64,000 bases of DNA from Tillandsia leiboldiana. Taxonomy: Eukaryota; Streptophyta; Magnoliopsida; Poales; Bromeliaceae. Numbering within the stretch: position 1 is the stretch's first letter; the number at the start of each line of letters is the position of its first letter. Of this stretch, positions 26,149 through 37,262 are shown one piece after another. Under the pieces are notes generated by a model that saw only the letters and a program-made list of their open reading frames with translations, did no database searches and was not told the DNA's origin. Made by a program: the position numbers and the translations under genes. The stretch is taken from the NCBI GenBank assembly GCA_029204045.2, contig CM055073.1, forward strand, positions 27,123,818 to 27,187,817. Reading direction: 5' to 3'.

Positions 26149-29100
26149 GGACAGATGCGACGACGTCAGCAGCTGCAGAAAGCCAGCTCCTGCGGCAACA
26201 ATTGAGGGAGATGGCGGGGGAGATGGCGACCCTTACGGATCGTGTGCGTCAACTGACGCAGCAGCAACCGGTCGCTCCCGCCCCTCCACCAGAACCAATT
26301 GCACCGGCCGCAGTACCGCAAGCGACAGGTGCTGGGGTAGGGGTAACCCCTCTACCGGCGGCAACGGCCGGACTAGCACATACCCAAACCACGGCGCCGA
26401 TGGCAGCACCTGCATCAGCGTCCGTGGGGCTGGCGCCGGGGGCTCTCGGCGGAAGCACCCCCGCGACCGCCGCCGTCACCAGGGAAGGGACGGTTACGCG
26501 GGCGGAACGAGAGCGAGTGCGAGCCAATCTGGCGGATTTCATGAAGTTCGACCCACCCACGTTCGAGGGGGAGACGACTGATCCCTGGGTAGTCGAAAAG
26601 TGGGTGGGATCGATGGAAAAATTGTTTGAGGACCTACCTATTGAAGACCCCGAACGCGTTCCTCTGGCAGTTCACTTTTTGGAGGGGAACGCTCGTCTAT
26701 GGTGGAAGACGGTGCGTCCTGATCCCACCCAGGGCACCGTGCTACTATCGTGGACGACGTTCAAGCAGGAATTGTTTGGGGCCTTCTTCACAAATAGCGT
26801 CAAGAAGAAACTGGAGGACGACTTGAACCATATTCAGCAAGGGAGCAAGACAGTTATGGAGTATCAGCGCGAATTTGTGCGCCTGGCAAATTGCGTCCCT
26901 TTCGTTATAAGGGATGAACCCCACAAGGCGCAACTATTCGTGGATGGGTTACGAAGTGATATTTTCCAGGTGGTTCAAGCCGCTGATTTGCATACGTTCC
27001 AGAAAGTGGTCGACCGGGCCACTATCGTAGAGCGTGGGTTTGCTGTTACCCGCGCTAGGAGGGAGGCCCCGGCACAGCATGAAGATAGAAAGCGGCAACA
27101 GCAGAGCTACGGGGGGGGGTCATCTGCTGGGAGCCGAATCCCCAAACGGTGGAGGGCACAGTCGGGAGCACGGAGCGCACCTACGGGAGAGCCGAGGCCA
27201 AGAGACGGGCCTTGTGTGATCTGCGGGGGAGCGCATGGAGTGTGGGGTTGCTCCCAGAGAGCCGACCATTGCTTCCGTTGCGGCAAGCAGGGGCACTTCC
27301 GCCGCAACTGCCCCCTTAACGTGGGATCAGCCTCCTCTGCCGCTTCCACGCCTTCACCACAACTTTTGGGGCGGGGGAAAGCTCCTATGGGGTCGACCTC
27401 TAGGCCCCCGGTTACGCGGCGCGAAGAGGATAGGCGGCCTCAACCGGGCGGGCGAATTTATTCCATGACCCGTCAAGAATCGGACCCGCCGGAGCACGTA
27501 CTCGCAGGTATAACTTCCATTTTAAATTCACGTTCTAGGACCCTCTTTGATACTGGAGCAACACACTCGTTCATTTCTCGCGAGTACGTGTTTTCGCATG
27601 ACCTCGAGGAAACACCTCTCCAAAGTCGGTTGACGGTCCAGACCGCGGGTGGGACGCTAGAGGCGACTAGTTTGGTAACCACTTGCCCGATTAAGCTAGG
27701 GCGGCTATTCTGCCCTTGGGATTTAATAGTAATTCCCTTGAAGGAGTACGACGTTGTTTTGGGCATGGACTGGCTCTCAAGGTACCAAGTGCTTATCGAC
27801 TGCGATAAGCGGATGGTACAACTACAAGAACCTAGTTTCCCTAAGAATGCATACCTAGCGTGCAAGAGCATCTCCTTCCCGGCAGTCATCTCCGCGACTC
27901 GAGCCAGGAGTCTGATAGAGGGTGGGTGTGTAGCCTATTTGGCATCGGTAGATCTGGTTACCCGACCCTCGACGACACCTTCAGACATCCCGGTGGTGAA
28001 GGACTTTCCCGATGTCTTTCCGACGGAGCTGCCTGGGATACCCCCTGAAAGGGAGGTGGTGTTCCCTATTGAACTCTTGCCAGGTACGCAACCTATAACA
28101 AAGGCACCCTACCGAATGGCCTTCGCGGAGTTGAAAGAGTTAAAGGCGCAACTGGAAGACCTCTTGGAGAAAGGGTTTGTCAGGCCGAGTGTGTCACCCT
28201 GGGGCGCACCAGTGCTTTTCGTACGGAAGAAGGATGGGAGCCTGCGACTCTGTATCGACTACAGAGGAATAAACAAGGTCACGGTGAAAAATAAGTACCC
28301 TCTGCCCAGAATCGACGACCTCTTCGACCAACTACGAGGAGCGACGGTCTTTTCAAAAATTGATCTACAGTCTGGCTACCACCAGCTTCGGGTTCGGAAT
28401 GAGGACATTCCGAAGACCGCTTTCCGGACCCGGTATGGCCATTACGAGTTTACGGTCATGCCGTTCGGACTTACGAACGCCCCCGCAGTCTTTATGGACA
28501 TGATGAACCGGGTCTTCAGACCATTCTTAGATCGGTTCGTGGTGGTCTTCATCGATGATATACTAATCTACTCATCCACCGACGAGGAGCACGAGGATCA
28601 CTTACGAACGATTCTCCAAACCCTCAGGGAGCAGAAGCTGTTCGCTAAGCTCAAAAAGTGTGAGTTCTGGCTACGCGAAGTAGGATTCCTGGGGCATGTG
28701 ATCTCGGCAAAGGGAATCGCCGTAGACCCCAAGAAGGTGGAATCGGTGATAGACTGGCAGCCGCCCACAACGGTGACGGAGATCCGCAGTTTCTTGGGGC
28801 TGGCGGGGTATTATAGACGCTTTGTCGAGGGTTTCTCGAAGATTGCGACCCCTCTAAACCGGTTGACCAAGAAAGGAGAAAAGTTTGTATGGACGGCCAA
28901 ATGCCAGGAAAGTTTTGAAGAACTCAAAAGAAGGCTAACCGAGGCACCGATTCTTGTACTACCAACACCCGGTGAGGACTATGAGGTGTACTGCGACGCT
29001 TCAAGAATCGGCCTTGGGGGTGTGTTAATGCAGCAGGGGAAGGTGATAGCCTATGCATCTAGGCAACTAAAGGACTACGAAAGAAACTACCCAACACACG

Positions 29101-30902
29101 ACTTAGAGCTGGCTGCGGTGGTCTTCGTCCTGAAGTTATGGAGACACTATCTCTTTGGTGTCCATTGTAACATCTTCTCAGATCACCAGAGTCTTAAATA
29201 CCTGTTCACACAAAAGGAACTAAACTTGCGGCAGAGACGGTGGCTTGAATTACTGAAGGATTACGACCTAACGATCCAATACCACCCCGGGAAAGCAAAC
29301 GTGGTAGCGGACGCTCTGAGCAGGAAGGGGCGACTGGAGGGAGGATCGGTAGGTGCGATAACTGAGCAGAGCAACTTGATCGCAGAATTTTCTCGACTAG
29401 GGTTGGAAGTAGTGCCAGCGGGCACGGTTGCGCAACTTCTAACTTTGGTGGTCAAGCCAACACTACTAGAAAAGATTCGAGAGGGGCAGCAGGCGGACTC
29501 GCACTTACAGCTCGTAAGAGACAAGATCTCACCGGATCAGGAGGGGGACTTTTCATTGGAAGGCGATGACACCCTACGATTCCGCGGGCGAATTTGTGTG
29601 CCAGATACCCCGGAATTGAAGAAAGAAATTCTGTCCGAGGCACACAGCGCCCCTTATGCAGCACATCCAGGAGGCACAAAGATGTACAGGGACCTCAAGC
29701 AGACCTTCTGGTGGCCCAAGATGAAGAGGGATGTAACCCAATTTGTAGCTCATTGCCTGGTGTGTCAACAAATAAAGGCGGAACATCAACGACCGGCGGG
29801 AAAATTACAACCCTTACCGGTACCGGAGTGGAAGTGGGATCATATCACCATGGACTTTGTCACCGGGTTCCCGCGTTCACAGCAAGGACATGACACAATA
29901 TGGGTTGTGGTGGACCGGCTAACGAAGTCAGCGCACTTCCTGCCGATTCACACAACTTGGACCAGGGAACGGTTGGCTCAGGTCTATCTCAGCGAGATTG
30001 TGAGACTGCATGGAGTACCGGCATCGATCACATCAGACAGAGACACGCGTTTCGTCTCAAAATTTTGGCAGAGCCTGCAACAAGCCTTGGGGACTAAATT
30101 GCACTTCAGCACAGCCTTCCACCCCCAGACAGACGGGCAGTCGGAGCGAGTGATACAGACGCTAGAAGACCTGCTTCGGGCCTGTGTACTCGATTGGGGA
30201 GTCGGTTGGGAGCGTTACCTACCACTCGTAGAATTCGCTTACAACAATAGCCACCAGGCCAGCATATTGATGGCACCCTACGAAGCCTTATACGGGAGAC
30301 GCTGTCGATCCCCGATCTGTTGGGACGACTTGGGAGAACGGAAGTTCTTGGGACCCGACTTGGTGGAAGAAACAGAAGAGAAGGTGCGCCTCATCAGACA
30401 GCGCTTACTAACCGCCCAAAGTCGACAAAAGAGCTACGCGGATCGAAGACGCCGCGATTTAGAGTTCCAGGTGGGAGAGCACGTGTTTTTGCGGGTCTCG
30501 CCATCCAAGGGAATCAAGCGATTCGGGTTAAAAGGAAAGCTAAGCCCGCGGTTCGTGGGGCCATTCGAGATCCTGGAACGGATCGGCCCAGTGGCTTACC
30601 GCCTTGCCCTACCACCAAACCTCAACCAGATTCATGACGTGTTTCACGTGTCGATGCTCAAGAAATACCTCCCCGACCCGTCGCATGTGCTGGACGTCTC
30701 GACACTCGAACTAAAGGAGGACCTAAGTTTCGAGGAAACCCCTGTGCGAATACTAGCAAGAGAAAGTAAGACGCTTCGAAACCGAGACATCCCCTATGTG
30801 AAGGTGCACTGGAGCAACCACGAGGAACGGGAAGCGACGTGGGAACTAGAATCGAAGATGAGAGAGGGCTATCCTTATCTCTTTACCGCAAATCAGGATT
30901 GA
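26100..30902 (+). CDS. Gag-Pol polyprotein of the Tekay-type chromovirus, 1,600 aa
   Basis: One uninterrupted frame encoding all retrotransposition functions. By residue: gag domain about 145-310; CCHC zinc knuckle CFRCGKQGHFRRNC (391-404); aspartic protease active site DTGA (484-487); reverse transcriptase with FIDD (817-820) in place of YxDD; RNase H acidic residues D966, E1003, D1028 and D1071; integrase zinc-finger H1182/H1189 and C1219/C1222; integrase core D1252, D1313, E1349 (DD35E spacing); chromodomain-like tail about 1545-1596 that could target histone marks. I start at the ATG at 26,100; MVRTR at 26,115 is an alternative. An upstream ATG at 26,077 opens a 23-codon frame overlapping this start. 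Gag and Pol are fused without frameshift or stop. Confidence 0.96.
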   Translation: MSVQTMVRTRASAEEVGTDATTSAAAESQLLRQQLREMAGEMATLTDRVRQLTQQQPVAPAPPPEPIAPAAVPQATGAGVGVTPLPAATAGLAHTQTTAPMAAPASASVGLAPGALGGSTPATAAVTREGTVTRAERERVRANLADFMKFDPPTFEGETTDPWVVEKWVGSMEKLFEDLPIEDPERVPLAVHFLEGNARLWWKTVRPDPTQGTVLLSWTTFKQELFGAFFTNSVKKKLEDDLNHIQQGSKTVMEYQREFVRLANCVPFVIRDEPHKAQLFVDGLRSDIFQVVQAADLHTFQKVVDRATIVERGFAVTRARREAPAQHEDRKRQQQSYGGGSSAGSRIPKRWRAQSGARSAPTGEPRPRDGPCVICGGAHGVWGCSQRADHCFRCGKQGHFRRNCPLNVGSASSAASTPSPQLLGRGKAPMGSTSRPPVTRREEDRRPQPGGRIYSMTRQESDPPEHVLAGITSILNSRSRTLFDTGATHSFISREYVFSHDLEETPLQSRLTVQTAGGTLEATSLVTTCPIKLGRLFCPWDLIVIPLKEYDVVLGMDWLSRYQVLIDCDKRMVQLQEPSFPKNAYLACKSISFPAVISATRARSLIEGGCVAYLASVDLVTRPSTTPSDIPVVKDFPDVFPTELPGIPPEREVVFPIELLPGTQPITKAPYRMAFAELKELKAQLEDLLEKGFVRPSVSPWGAPVLFVRKKDGSLRLCIDYRGINKVTVKNKYPLPRIDDLFDQLRGATVFSKIDLQSGYHQLRVRNEDIPKTAFRTRYGHYEFTVMPFGLTNAPAVFMDMMNRVFRPFLDRFVVVFIDDILIYSSTDEEHEDHLRTILQTLREQKLFAKLKKCEFWLREVGFLGHVISAKGIAVDPKKVESVIDWQPPTTVTEIRSFLGLAGYYRRFVEGFSKIATPLNRLTKKGEKFVWTAKCQESFEELKRRLTEAPILVLPTPGEDYEVYCDASRIGLGGVLMQQGKVIAYASRQLKDYERNYPTHDLELAAVVFVLKLWRHYLFGVHCNIFSDHQSLKYLFTQKELNLRQRRWLELLKDYDLTIQYHPGKANVVADALSRKGRLEGGSVGAITEQSNLIAEFSRLGLEVVPAGTVAQLLTLVVKPTLLEKIREGQQADSHLQLVRDKISPDQEGDFSLEGDDTLRFRGRICVPDTPELKKEILSEAHSAPYAAHPGGTKMYRDLKQTFWWPKMKRDVTQFVAHCLVCQQIKAEHQRPAGKLQPLPVPEWKWDHITMDFVTGFPRSQQGHDTIWVVVDRLTKSAHFLPIHTTWTRERLAQVYLSEIVRLHGVPASITSDRDTRFVSKFWQSLQQALGTKLHFSTAFHPQTDGQSERVIQTLEDLLRACVLDWGVGWERYLPLVEFAYNNSHQASILMAPYEALYGRRCRSPICWDDLGERKFLGPDLVEETEEKVRLIRQRLLTAQSRQKSYADRRRRDLEFQVGEHVFLRVSPSKGIKRFGLKGKLSPRFVGPFEILERIGPVAYRLALPPNLNQIHDVFHVSMLKKYLPDPSHVLDVSTLELKEDLSFEETPVRILARESKTLRNRDIPYVKVHWSNHEEREATWELESKMREGYPYLFTANQD

Positions 30903-30924
30903 GTTTCGAGGACGAAACTCGTTT

Positions 30925-30938
30925 TAAGAGGTGAGTGG
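30925..30938 (+). promoter_or_regulatory. Polypurine tract of the Tekay-type element
   Basis: AAGAGGTGAGTGG directly before the TG of the 3' LTR. Purine-rich apart from two T residues, in the position of the plus-strand primer. Confidence 0.7.
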
Positions 30939-33782
30939 TGTAATAGCCGCTAGTTTAAAATATTTTGAGGGTCTACTTGTTCGTTATTTCCGTTTTTCGT
31001 TTCGGGGGGGATTGGGGGATAATCGAATAATTCCTTGTTTCCGGACAGACCGTCGGGGCCCGCGGGTATTTTTAGTTAATAGGGCTCGCGAAACGGAGAG
31101 TGGCGGCGAGAACGGTTTTGAATTCCGACGCCGGAATCTCCCGGAATAAATTCCGGAAGGTAACTAACGGTTCAGGTGGATAACGCGGTTTTTCAGACAG
31201 ACCGGACTCTAGTTCGCACCTGATTTGGACCCGTTTTAACTTGAACTAGGTTGATTTCCCATTCCCTAATTTAACCACTCCCGCCACCTTAATTACTCCC
31301 GTTATTTTTCCCCGTCGTACAACTTCCCATAACTACCCACAACTCCCATAACTACCCACAACTCACCTAACTACCCGCAACTTCCCGTAACTACCCACAA
31401 CTCCCCTAACTACCCGCAACTCCCCATAACTACCCACTCCCCACAACTAACCACTTCCCCATAACCACCCGTAACTCCCTTTAACTACCCACTCCCCTTA
31501 AACCACCACACTCCCCATAACCACCCGTAACTCCCTTTAACTACCCACTCCCCTTAAACCACCACACTCCCCTTAACTACCCGTATCTTTCCACTTTTCC
31601 CCACAAGTCACCTACGTACGAGACCCCATTTCCCCAACCCTTCAGTTTCCCAAACCAAACCCTTCTGCTTCCTCACCGACTGCGCGGAGGACCCAAGAGG
31701 CGAGACCAAGGAAGGAGAAGGAGGCGTCCTCACATTCCTTGGAGCCGAACGCGCAGGATCGGATCGCCTCTCCCTCCGACAACCGAGGTGAGCACGCTAG
31801 GGTTGTGCCTTCTCGCCCCGTTCTTGGTTGGAGCGGACGAGAGGGGGGGGGGGGAGGAAAAGAAGGGGCGTGGGCACCGCCGGAATCCGGCGCGCACGGC
31901 GGCACCGCATGCGGACCGCCGCATGCGGGCGCCGCCGCTAGCGGGCGGCACCGCATGTGGGCTGCCGCATGCGGGCGCTGCCACTTGCCGGCGGCACCGC
32001 ATGCGGGCTGCCGCTTGCGGGCGGCACCGCATGCGGACTGCCGCATGCGGGCGCCGCCGCTTGCGGGCTGCCGCATGCGGGCGCCTCCGCATGCGGGCGC
32101 CGCCGCTTGCGGGCGCCTCCGCATGCGGGCACGGTCGCTTGTGGGCTGCCGCATGTGGGCGCCGCCACTTGTGCGCCGCCGCATGCAGGCGCCGCCGCTT
32201 GCGGGCGCCTCCGCATGCGGGCACGGCCGCTTGCGGGCTGCCGCATGTGGGCGCCGCCGCTTGTGCGCCGCCGCATGCGGGCGCCGCCGCTTGCGGGCAC
32301 CGCCGCATGCGGGCGCCGCCGCTTACGGGCACCTCCGCATGCGGACGGCCGCACGCTGTTAGTACACCGCCCAGCCGTGCGGGGCCAGGCGCGTACCTGT
32401 GCGTATTATACGCAAGGTGAGAGGGCGCCGGGCGCTCTAATCATTAGTCTGACAAAGCCTTAAGTTGCTGACTCCTATATGACAGATTCGTGTAGGTCCG
32501 GGCGGGCACCCGAGACGCGAGAGAACCTTACATCAGTCAGGAGCGCGACAACAAGGTGGGTTTACGGTCGAGGCTGAGTATTGTGTTGGAAATCCAAAAA
32601 GGGACTTTTGATTATTAATCGGTACTAACGCTGATGGTTTCTATGATGTACTACCTTACCCCGTGACATGGTGACATGGTTACTTGGTTACTTGGTTACT
32701 TGGTTACTTATGCTCGAGTTGCGACACGCGCACCCGGGGTTTGGCCACCGCAAAGGGTGCTCTTTTCCGGAAAGGCGGTCTTTGACCCGTGTTACCCCAC
32801 GAGGTGACGTAGTGGGGGGCCCCTGACAGTTGGGGGGTTTGAGGCAGCGAGGTGCGAGCGGTGAGACCACCGTGGGATTGGATCCCGATGTGGTCAGGTG
32901 TGAGACCACCGTGGGATTGGATCCCGATGTGGTCAGGTGTGAGACTACCGTGGGATTGGATCCCGATGTAGTCAGGTGTGAGACCGCCGGGTCCGGTGCC
33001 CGACGCGGTCAGGTGTTACAGGTGTTACCGGGGTTACAGGTGTTACAGGTGGTACAGGTGGTTGCGAGTTACCGTTACGAGTAGAGCGGTTGTTCCGGCT
33101 AGTCTTGCTTTGGTGACTTGGTATTACTTTACTGTTTTAGTACTACTCTTATGATAGTGTCGCTGACTACCCACTCTGTGACAGGTACCTCCAGGGGGTA
33201 GAGGTAGGCGACGGTGAGGCCGAGGTGGTAGCAGACGGGCTGAGGGAGCCCTAGTATGCTGTATCATTTACTTTCTCTGCATTTCATTCAGAACAGTAGG
33301 TTATTGTGTGGTTCTCGATACCCTTGTGGGGTCGTGTGGATGTTGAGTACTTTCTTGCTGGTTATGCACTACTAATTCCTTTATTGTTCCCGTTGGGCCG
33401 TTTTCTAAACCTTGTGGATTTATGCCGTTTTCCAATCTGTTTTCAAAACCTAAGGCTGTGTGGGCCTGTTTTCAAACGGTGAGTTTTTACTTTCAACTAG
33501 ACTGGCCACGGGTATTGTTTAGTCTTCATGCACCGTACTACTTCGAACTGTTGTGATTAAAAGGGAAAATGGTTGCTTATGCTCGACTATTGTAACAGCC
33601 GCGACGCCGTGCATATACAGAGGAGACTCTGCCCGATTTTCGAGTGAATCTGTATATGTGGCGGGTCTGGGCACGCGCCGGGGAAGGTGGTTTTTAAACA
33701 ATCAAAAAAAAAAAAGATGTACGCACTTTACGCGTACTTTGAGGTATCGTTTCCGCTAAAATAAAACCCCCGGGGCGTGACA
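30939..33782 (+). repeat. 3' LTR of the Tekay-type retrotransposon
   Basis: 2,844 bp, near-identical to 22,994-25,886. Differences by eye include a 3-bp deletion near the start (CTTGTTCG for CTTTTGGTTCG), CGACGCC for CGATGCC, GGGGTTTGG for GCGGTTTGG, and loss of about 46 bp in the GCATGC array. It is followed by the GGACA target duplication. Confidence 0.96.
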
Positions 33783-35640
33783 GGACACGTGGCAGCTGCG
33801 GATTGGCTGGTGCAGGAGGCGCGGTCCACGGAGATGGCGGGGTGGCGCATGGACCAGGCGGGGACACGTGGCGGCTTCCGGTTGGCGGGCTCACGAAGGC
33901 GGGGTCCACCGAGGCGCAGGGGGGGAGGGGGGGCGCCTCGGGATTCGTGCATGGCAGGAGGGGGGAGGCGGCGTGGCAGGCGGGCGCGGTCGGGGGCCTG
34001 TTAGAGCGGGCCACGTGGCGCCCGCTGATTCGCGAACGCCACCCACCCGCGTTGACCCGACCGGGCCACGTGGCGGCGCCCGGGGGGGGCTTGCACCGCT
34101 GTCCGCTGTTCGGTACGACGTGGCGTCGCGTGGGCGATCCGGGCGCTCCTCGCGCGGACTTATTCAGCGGATTCGGGCGCCCGAATCCGCTCCGAGCGCC
34201 CGAATCCTGGGACAAATTGGGAATTTTCTGATTTGTTCGGCTGGGCCTATAAATAGGCCCGTTTCAGCAGCGTTTCAGGCTTTTTCTGGGCTTCTTCTCT
34301 CTGGGAGTTCTACAACAAACTTCATCCTCTACTTGTGCTGCATCTACTGGTGACTTTCTGGGATTTTAGAAGGCACCTTCTTAGAGTTCTACAGCGAATC
34401 GGCGCGTTGCGACGCTTCTTCTCCGGCGACCCTTCCCGTTGCGTTTTGGTGCGCGGACTCCCCCCGGCTACTCCGATAGTGTTTTTCGATAATTCTTGCA
34501 CCGTTGTTCCCACGACAGGTAGGGCTACGATTCCTGTGTTTACAGTTTCTTTCCATTTCGGGGTTTTCTTGGGCATTTCGGACCATTTTGTGACCTCATT
34601 TTCTGGGGCGGAGTTTTGGACAGCATCGGAGTTTTTGTGTGTTTTTTCCACGCACGAGAGTCGAAACGAGAGGTGCAAGTACACGATTCGTATCTACGCG
34701 ACGCAGGGAACATCATCGTGATTTTTCTGGATTTTTTTGAGGTTATTCCGTAGGTGAAAATCCTATTTTTTCTAGGTGAATTACTGCAGAACTATGATTT
34801 CGGGAGTTTCGCGCTTACCGCGATGTTTATTTTGTAACTTGGGCTACAGATGTCGGAACGGGACGTGTGAGTATTCTATCTTCATCTACTCGTCGCGAGG
34901 ATCGCAGCGGTTATTTTTCTGGATTTTTCCGAGATCATCTCGCAGGTAAAATTTGGCCATTTTCGGGACTGGTTGTATGGACGGCGGCAGATTGTGCATT
35001 TTTGAGATTGATTGTATGCCGTTTGTGTTATCTTTGCAGTTTGCGCGGTGTGCCATGGTCACCTGGTGTGAGGGCGTATTTGGGCTGTGCTTCGCGTGCT
35101 TTGCGACCGAGGTGGGTGGTTGTTGTTTACCTCTATTTCGACATGCTCACTAGGATTATTAGAGTGATCCCCCTGTGTTAGGATTATTAATTAACAATTG
35201 TGGTTGGAACTTATGCATGCTTGTTTGGACATATGGATTGCTATGTTAGCACCTAACCTTGAATGTGGAATTGATTATGATATTGGGACAATGTAATTTA
35301 TCTTGTTGGTGGGTACCACTTGAGGGTTTTTGGACATGCATAGGTGGATGGTTCATGTGAGGGTGATTAGTGGTTTATATGAGACTAATCTTGTGGACAT
35401 ATCATGTTGAAAATATTATTAGGGAAATATTAATGTGAGAACATGATGGTGGGAATATTATTGTAGGGATACTTGTGCATGCCATGTTAGTACATAGTTG
35501 CTTATGCAAAGAGGAATTATCATGCTGGGACATTATCATATTGGAACTTGACTTAAGAGAAATCATGCTTATTTCATTTCTCCTTATTCGTTAGTCAGGT
35601 GGTTCTTGTTGCTTGCGTTCGAGCAAGGGTTTGAAATAGT
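33783..35640 (+). mobile_element. Right part of the older LTR-like element
   Basis: Continues 22,498-22,993 after the insertion. Four further CACGTGGC boxes lie at 33,786, 33,865, 34,012 and 34,067. A TATAAATAGG box at about 34,247 is followed by a pyrimidine-rich leader-like stretch (34,280-34,400). Beyond it are Phe/Ser-rich and GT-rich stretches without a long frame. The right end is uncertain: the composition shift near 35,640 is my boundary. Confidence 0.45.
34245..34258 (+). promoter_or_regulatory. TATA box of the older LTR-like element
   Basis: CTATAAATAGGCCCG, a near-ideal plant TATA box, about 35 bp before a leader-like stretch and 170 bp after the last CACGTGGC box. Confidence 0.6.
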
Positions 35641-35742
35641 GTAGCCGGAGCCTGGATTATGGATTGTGGGATATTGCGGCAACCGTGGATATTGGGCGGT
35701 TGACCGGATGTCGGTTATTGGATTATGGATTGTGGGATAGCA

Positions 35743-36120
35743 ATGCACATCATATATAGTTGTTGGACCAAAAGAGTAATTTAGCGGGATAATAATTAGT
35801 TATGTAGTTAATTACATTGTTCTGGGTTTAAGGGAACAGGATTAGGCTTATTCTATTCGCTTGCTTAAGAATTAATTAATTCCGTACTATTTTTGTCCTT
35901 ATTTCTTCGTTGACCGCAGAGAATTAACTACATATTTTATGTGCTCATTTGGTGTATTAATTAATAATAATCTAAGATTCACACCATAAAATATATTATA
36001 TAATTGAAATTTTATTTGAAAGGATAATTAATTAATATAATTTTGTGGCTTATAATTATAAAAAATATTGCATCCCTTGTATCACGCGCTTTCATAAATA
36101 AGAATCAATAAAAATAATCC
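35743..36120. repeat. 0.4-kb direct repeat, left copy
   Basis: GCACATCATATATAGTTGTTGGA... through AATCAATAAAAATAAT matches 37,263-37,645 in the same orientation at very roughly 85% identity by eye, with scattered small indels. No coding sequence or LTR-type ends were recognised. Confidence 0.85.
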
Positions 36121-36189
36121 TCAAATCCAATTAATTAATATAATTTTTATAATATTTGGCTTGAATTTTATATAATGTTATAATTAAAT

Positions 36190-37079
36190 GGCTAAATTAC
36201 AGAAAATTTTTATATAATATACCGCTTTTTCACTTTGTCCCCCTGTATTTCAAAAACCTACATTTTGTCCCATCGTAATTATAAAATTATTTTTAGGGAT
36301 GACGGGATTAACGGAACATGCGAAATAAAAATAATGCCCTCCTTCTAACCCATATTCTTCCTCCCTCAACGTGAAGGCAAGACGAAACCCTAGTTCTTTT
36401 CTCCACGTCGTCGCTGCCGTTGAAGCCGGAGCCGGAGGGGAGTAGATCCGGGTGGGCCTTCCATGTTGCATCGCGCACAGGGGCACCCGCATGCACGCGC
36501 CGTGCATGGGAGCCGCGCCGCCGCCCTGCGCACCCGCATCATTTCCTTGAGCATTTTCTTATTGTTCTACAAAAAAACCTTAATTGATTAAATAATAAAT
36601 TAATCAATCTGGAGCATGAGGTCGAGGAGGGAGGCGCAGAGGCGGCACTTGGGGGAGTAGAACTCCACCACCGTCGCCTCCTTCCTGCTCGCCAGCGGCG
36701 CCGCGAGGGCCCGGTGCTCCGCCTCCCCCTGCTCGAGGATCAGCCTGGCATGCCCTGCGCCAGGAGCGAGCGCCCGTCGCTGCATGTTGCCGCGCCTAGC
36801 CGCGCGGGCCCGAGCGGCGACTGCGCCGACGATCGCCGGGGGCTTCCGAAGGCGGTGGCGGCGGTAGCACTCGACCTCGGAGCGATCGGGAGAAGAAGGG
36901 GTTTAAGAGTATTTTCGGTATATTAAGGATGAAATTGACGGCTCACTAACGGAATGCTGACGGCGGGAGTGTAAATGTACAATTCATGAATTACGAGGGA
37001 GCAAAATATAGGCTTTTGAAAAACAGGGAGGCAAAGTAAAAAAACGGTATATTATGAAGGAGTTTTCTGTAATTTAGCC
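36190..37079. mobile_element. Pack-MULE carrying gene fragments
   Basis: 890-bp element with inverted termini of about 85 bp (GGCTAAATTACAGAAAA... and its complement) and a perfect 9-bp target duplication TAATTAAAT (36,181-36,189 and 37,080-37,088), both diagnostic of Mutator-like elements. The termini are AT-rich while the interior (about 36,355-36,540 and 36,610-36,900) is GC-rich and gene-like. It has no transposase, so it is a nonautonomous carrier of captured host sequence. Confidence 0.93.
36600..36785 (-). pseudogene. Captured thioredoxin-like gene fragment in the Pack-MULE
   Basis: The minus-strand frame of 61 codons ends ...EATVVEFYSPKCRLCASLLDL, a thioredoxin-fold start: hydrophobic beta strand, FYSP, then a CRLC (CxxC) motif. 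The frame begins ATG CAG CGA and stops soon after the helix, so only the first exon-like part of the parent gene is present. The following bases (down to about 36,560) look like intron. Parent gene and expression are unknown. It could still be transcribed from the element. Confidence 0.6.
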
Positions 37080-37262
37080 TAATTAAATCCAACAAATTTA
37101 ATTTAGTTGAGTAAAAATTGATGTTTTCTTGATTTAGGATTTTAAAAGGATACATTATTGCCCAGTAAACTAAATTGTATTACAAAACTGATTGTAATAA
37201 TTTATAAAATTCGAATTATCATGAATCACAAAATGTTAGAGTTTTAGAACCCAAGTGCATGC

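Larger units (their letters stand above)
22994..33782 (+). mobile_element. Intact Ty3/gypsy chromovirus, Tekay/Del type
   Basis: Complete LTR retrotransposon of 10.8 kb. Two LTRs (2,893 and 2,844 bp) begin TGTAATAGCCGC and end GGGGCGTGACA. The primer site is complementary to initiator tRNA-Met, a purine-rich tract precedes the 3' LTR, and the 5-bp target duplication GGACA is exact (22,989-22,993 and 33,783-33,787). The single gag-pol frame is uninterrupted. Order gag, protease, reverse transcriptase, RNase H, integrase, chromodomain-like tail places it among the chromoviruses. The long LTRs and long fused frame fit the Tekay/Del clade by family knowledge. LTRs differ by around a dozen substitutions plus a short indel, so it is recent. 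Confidence 0.96.
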
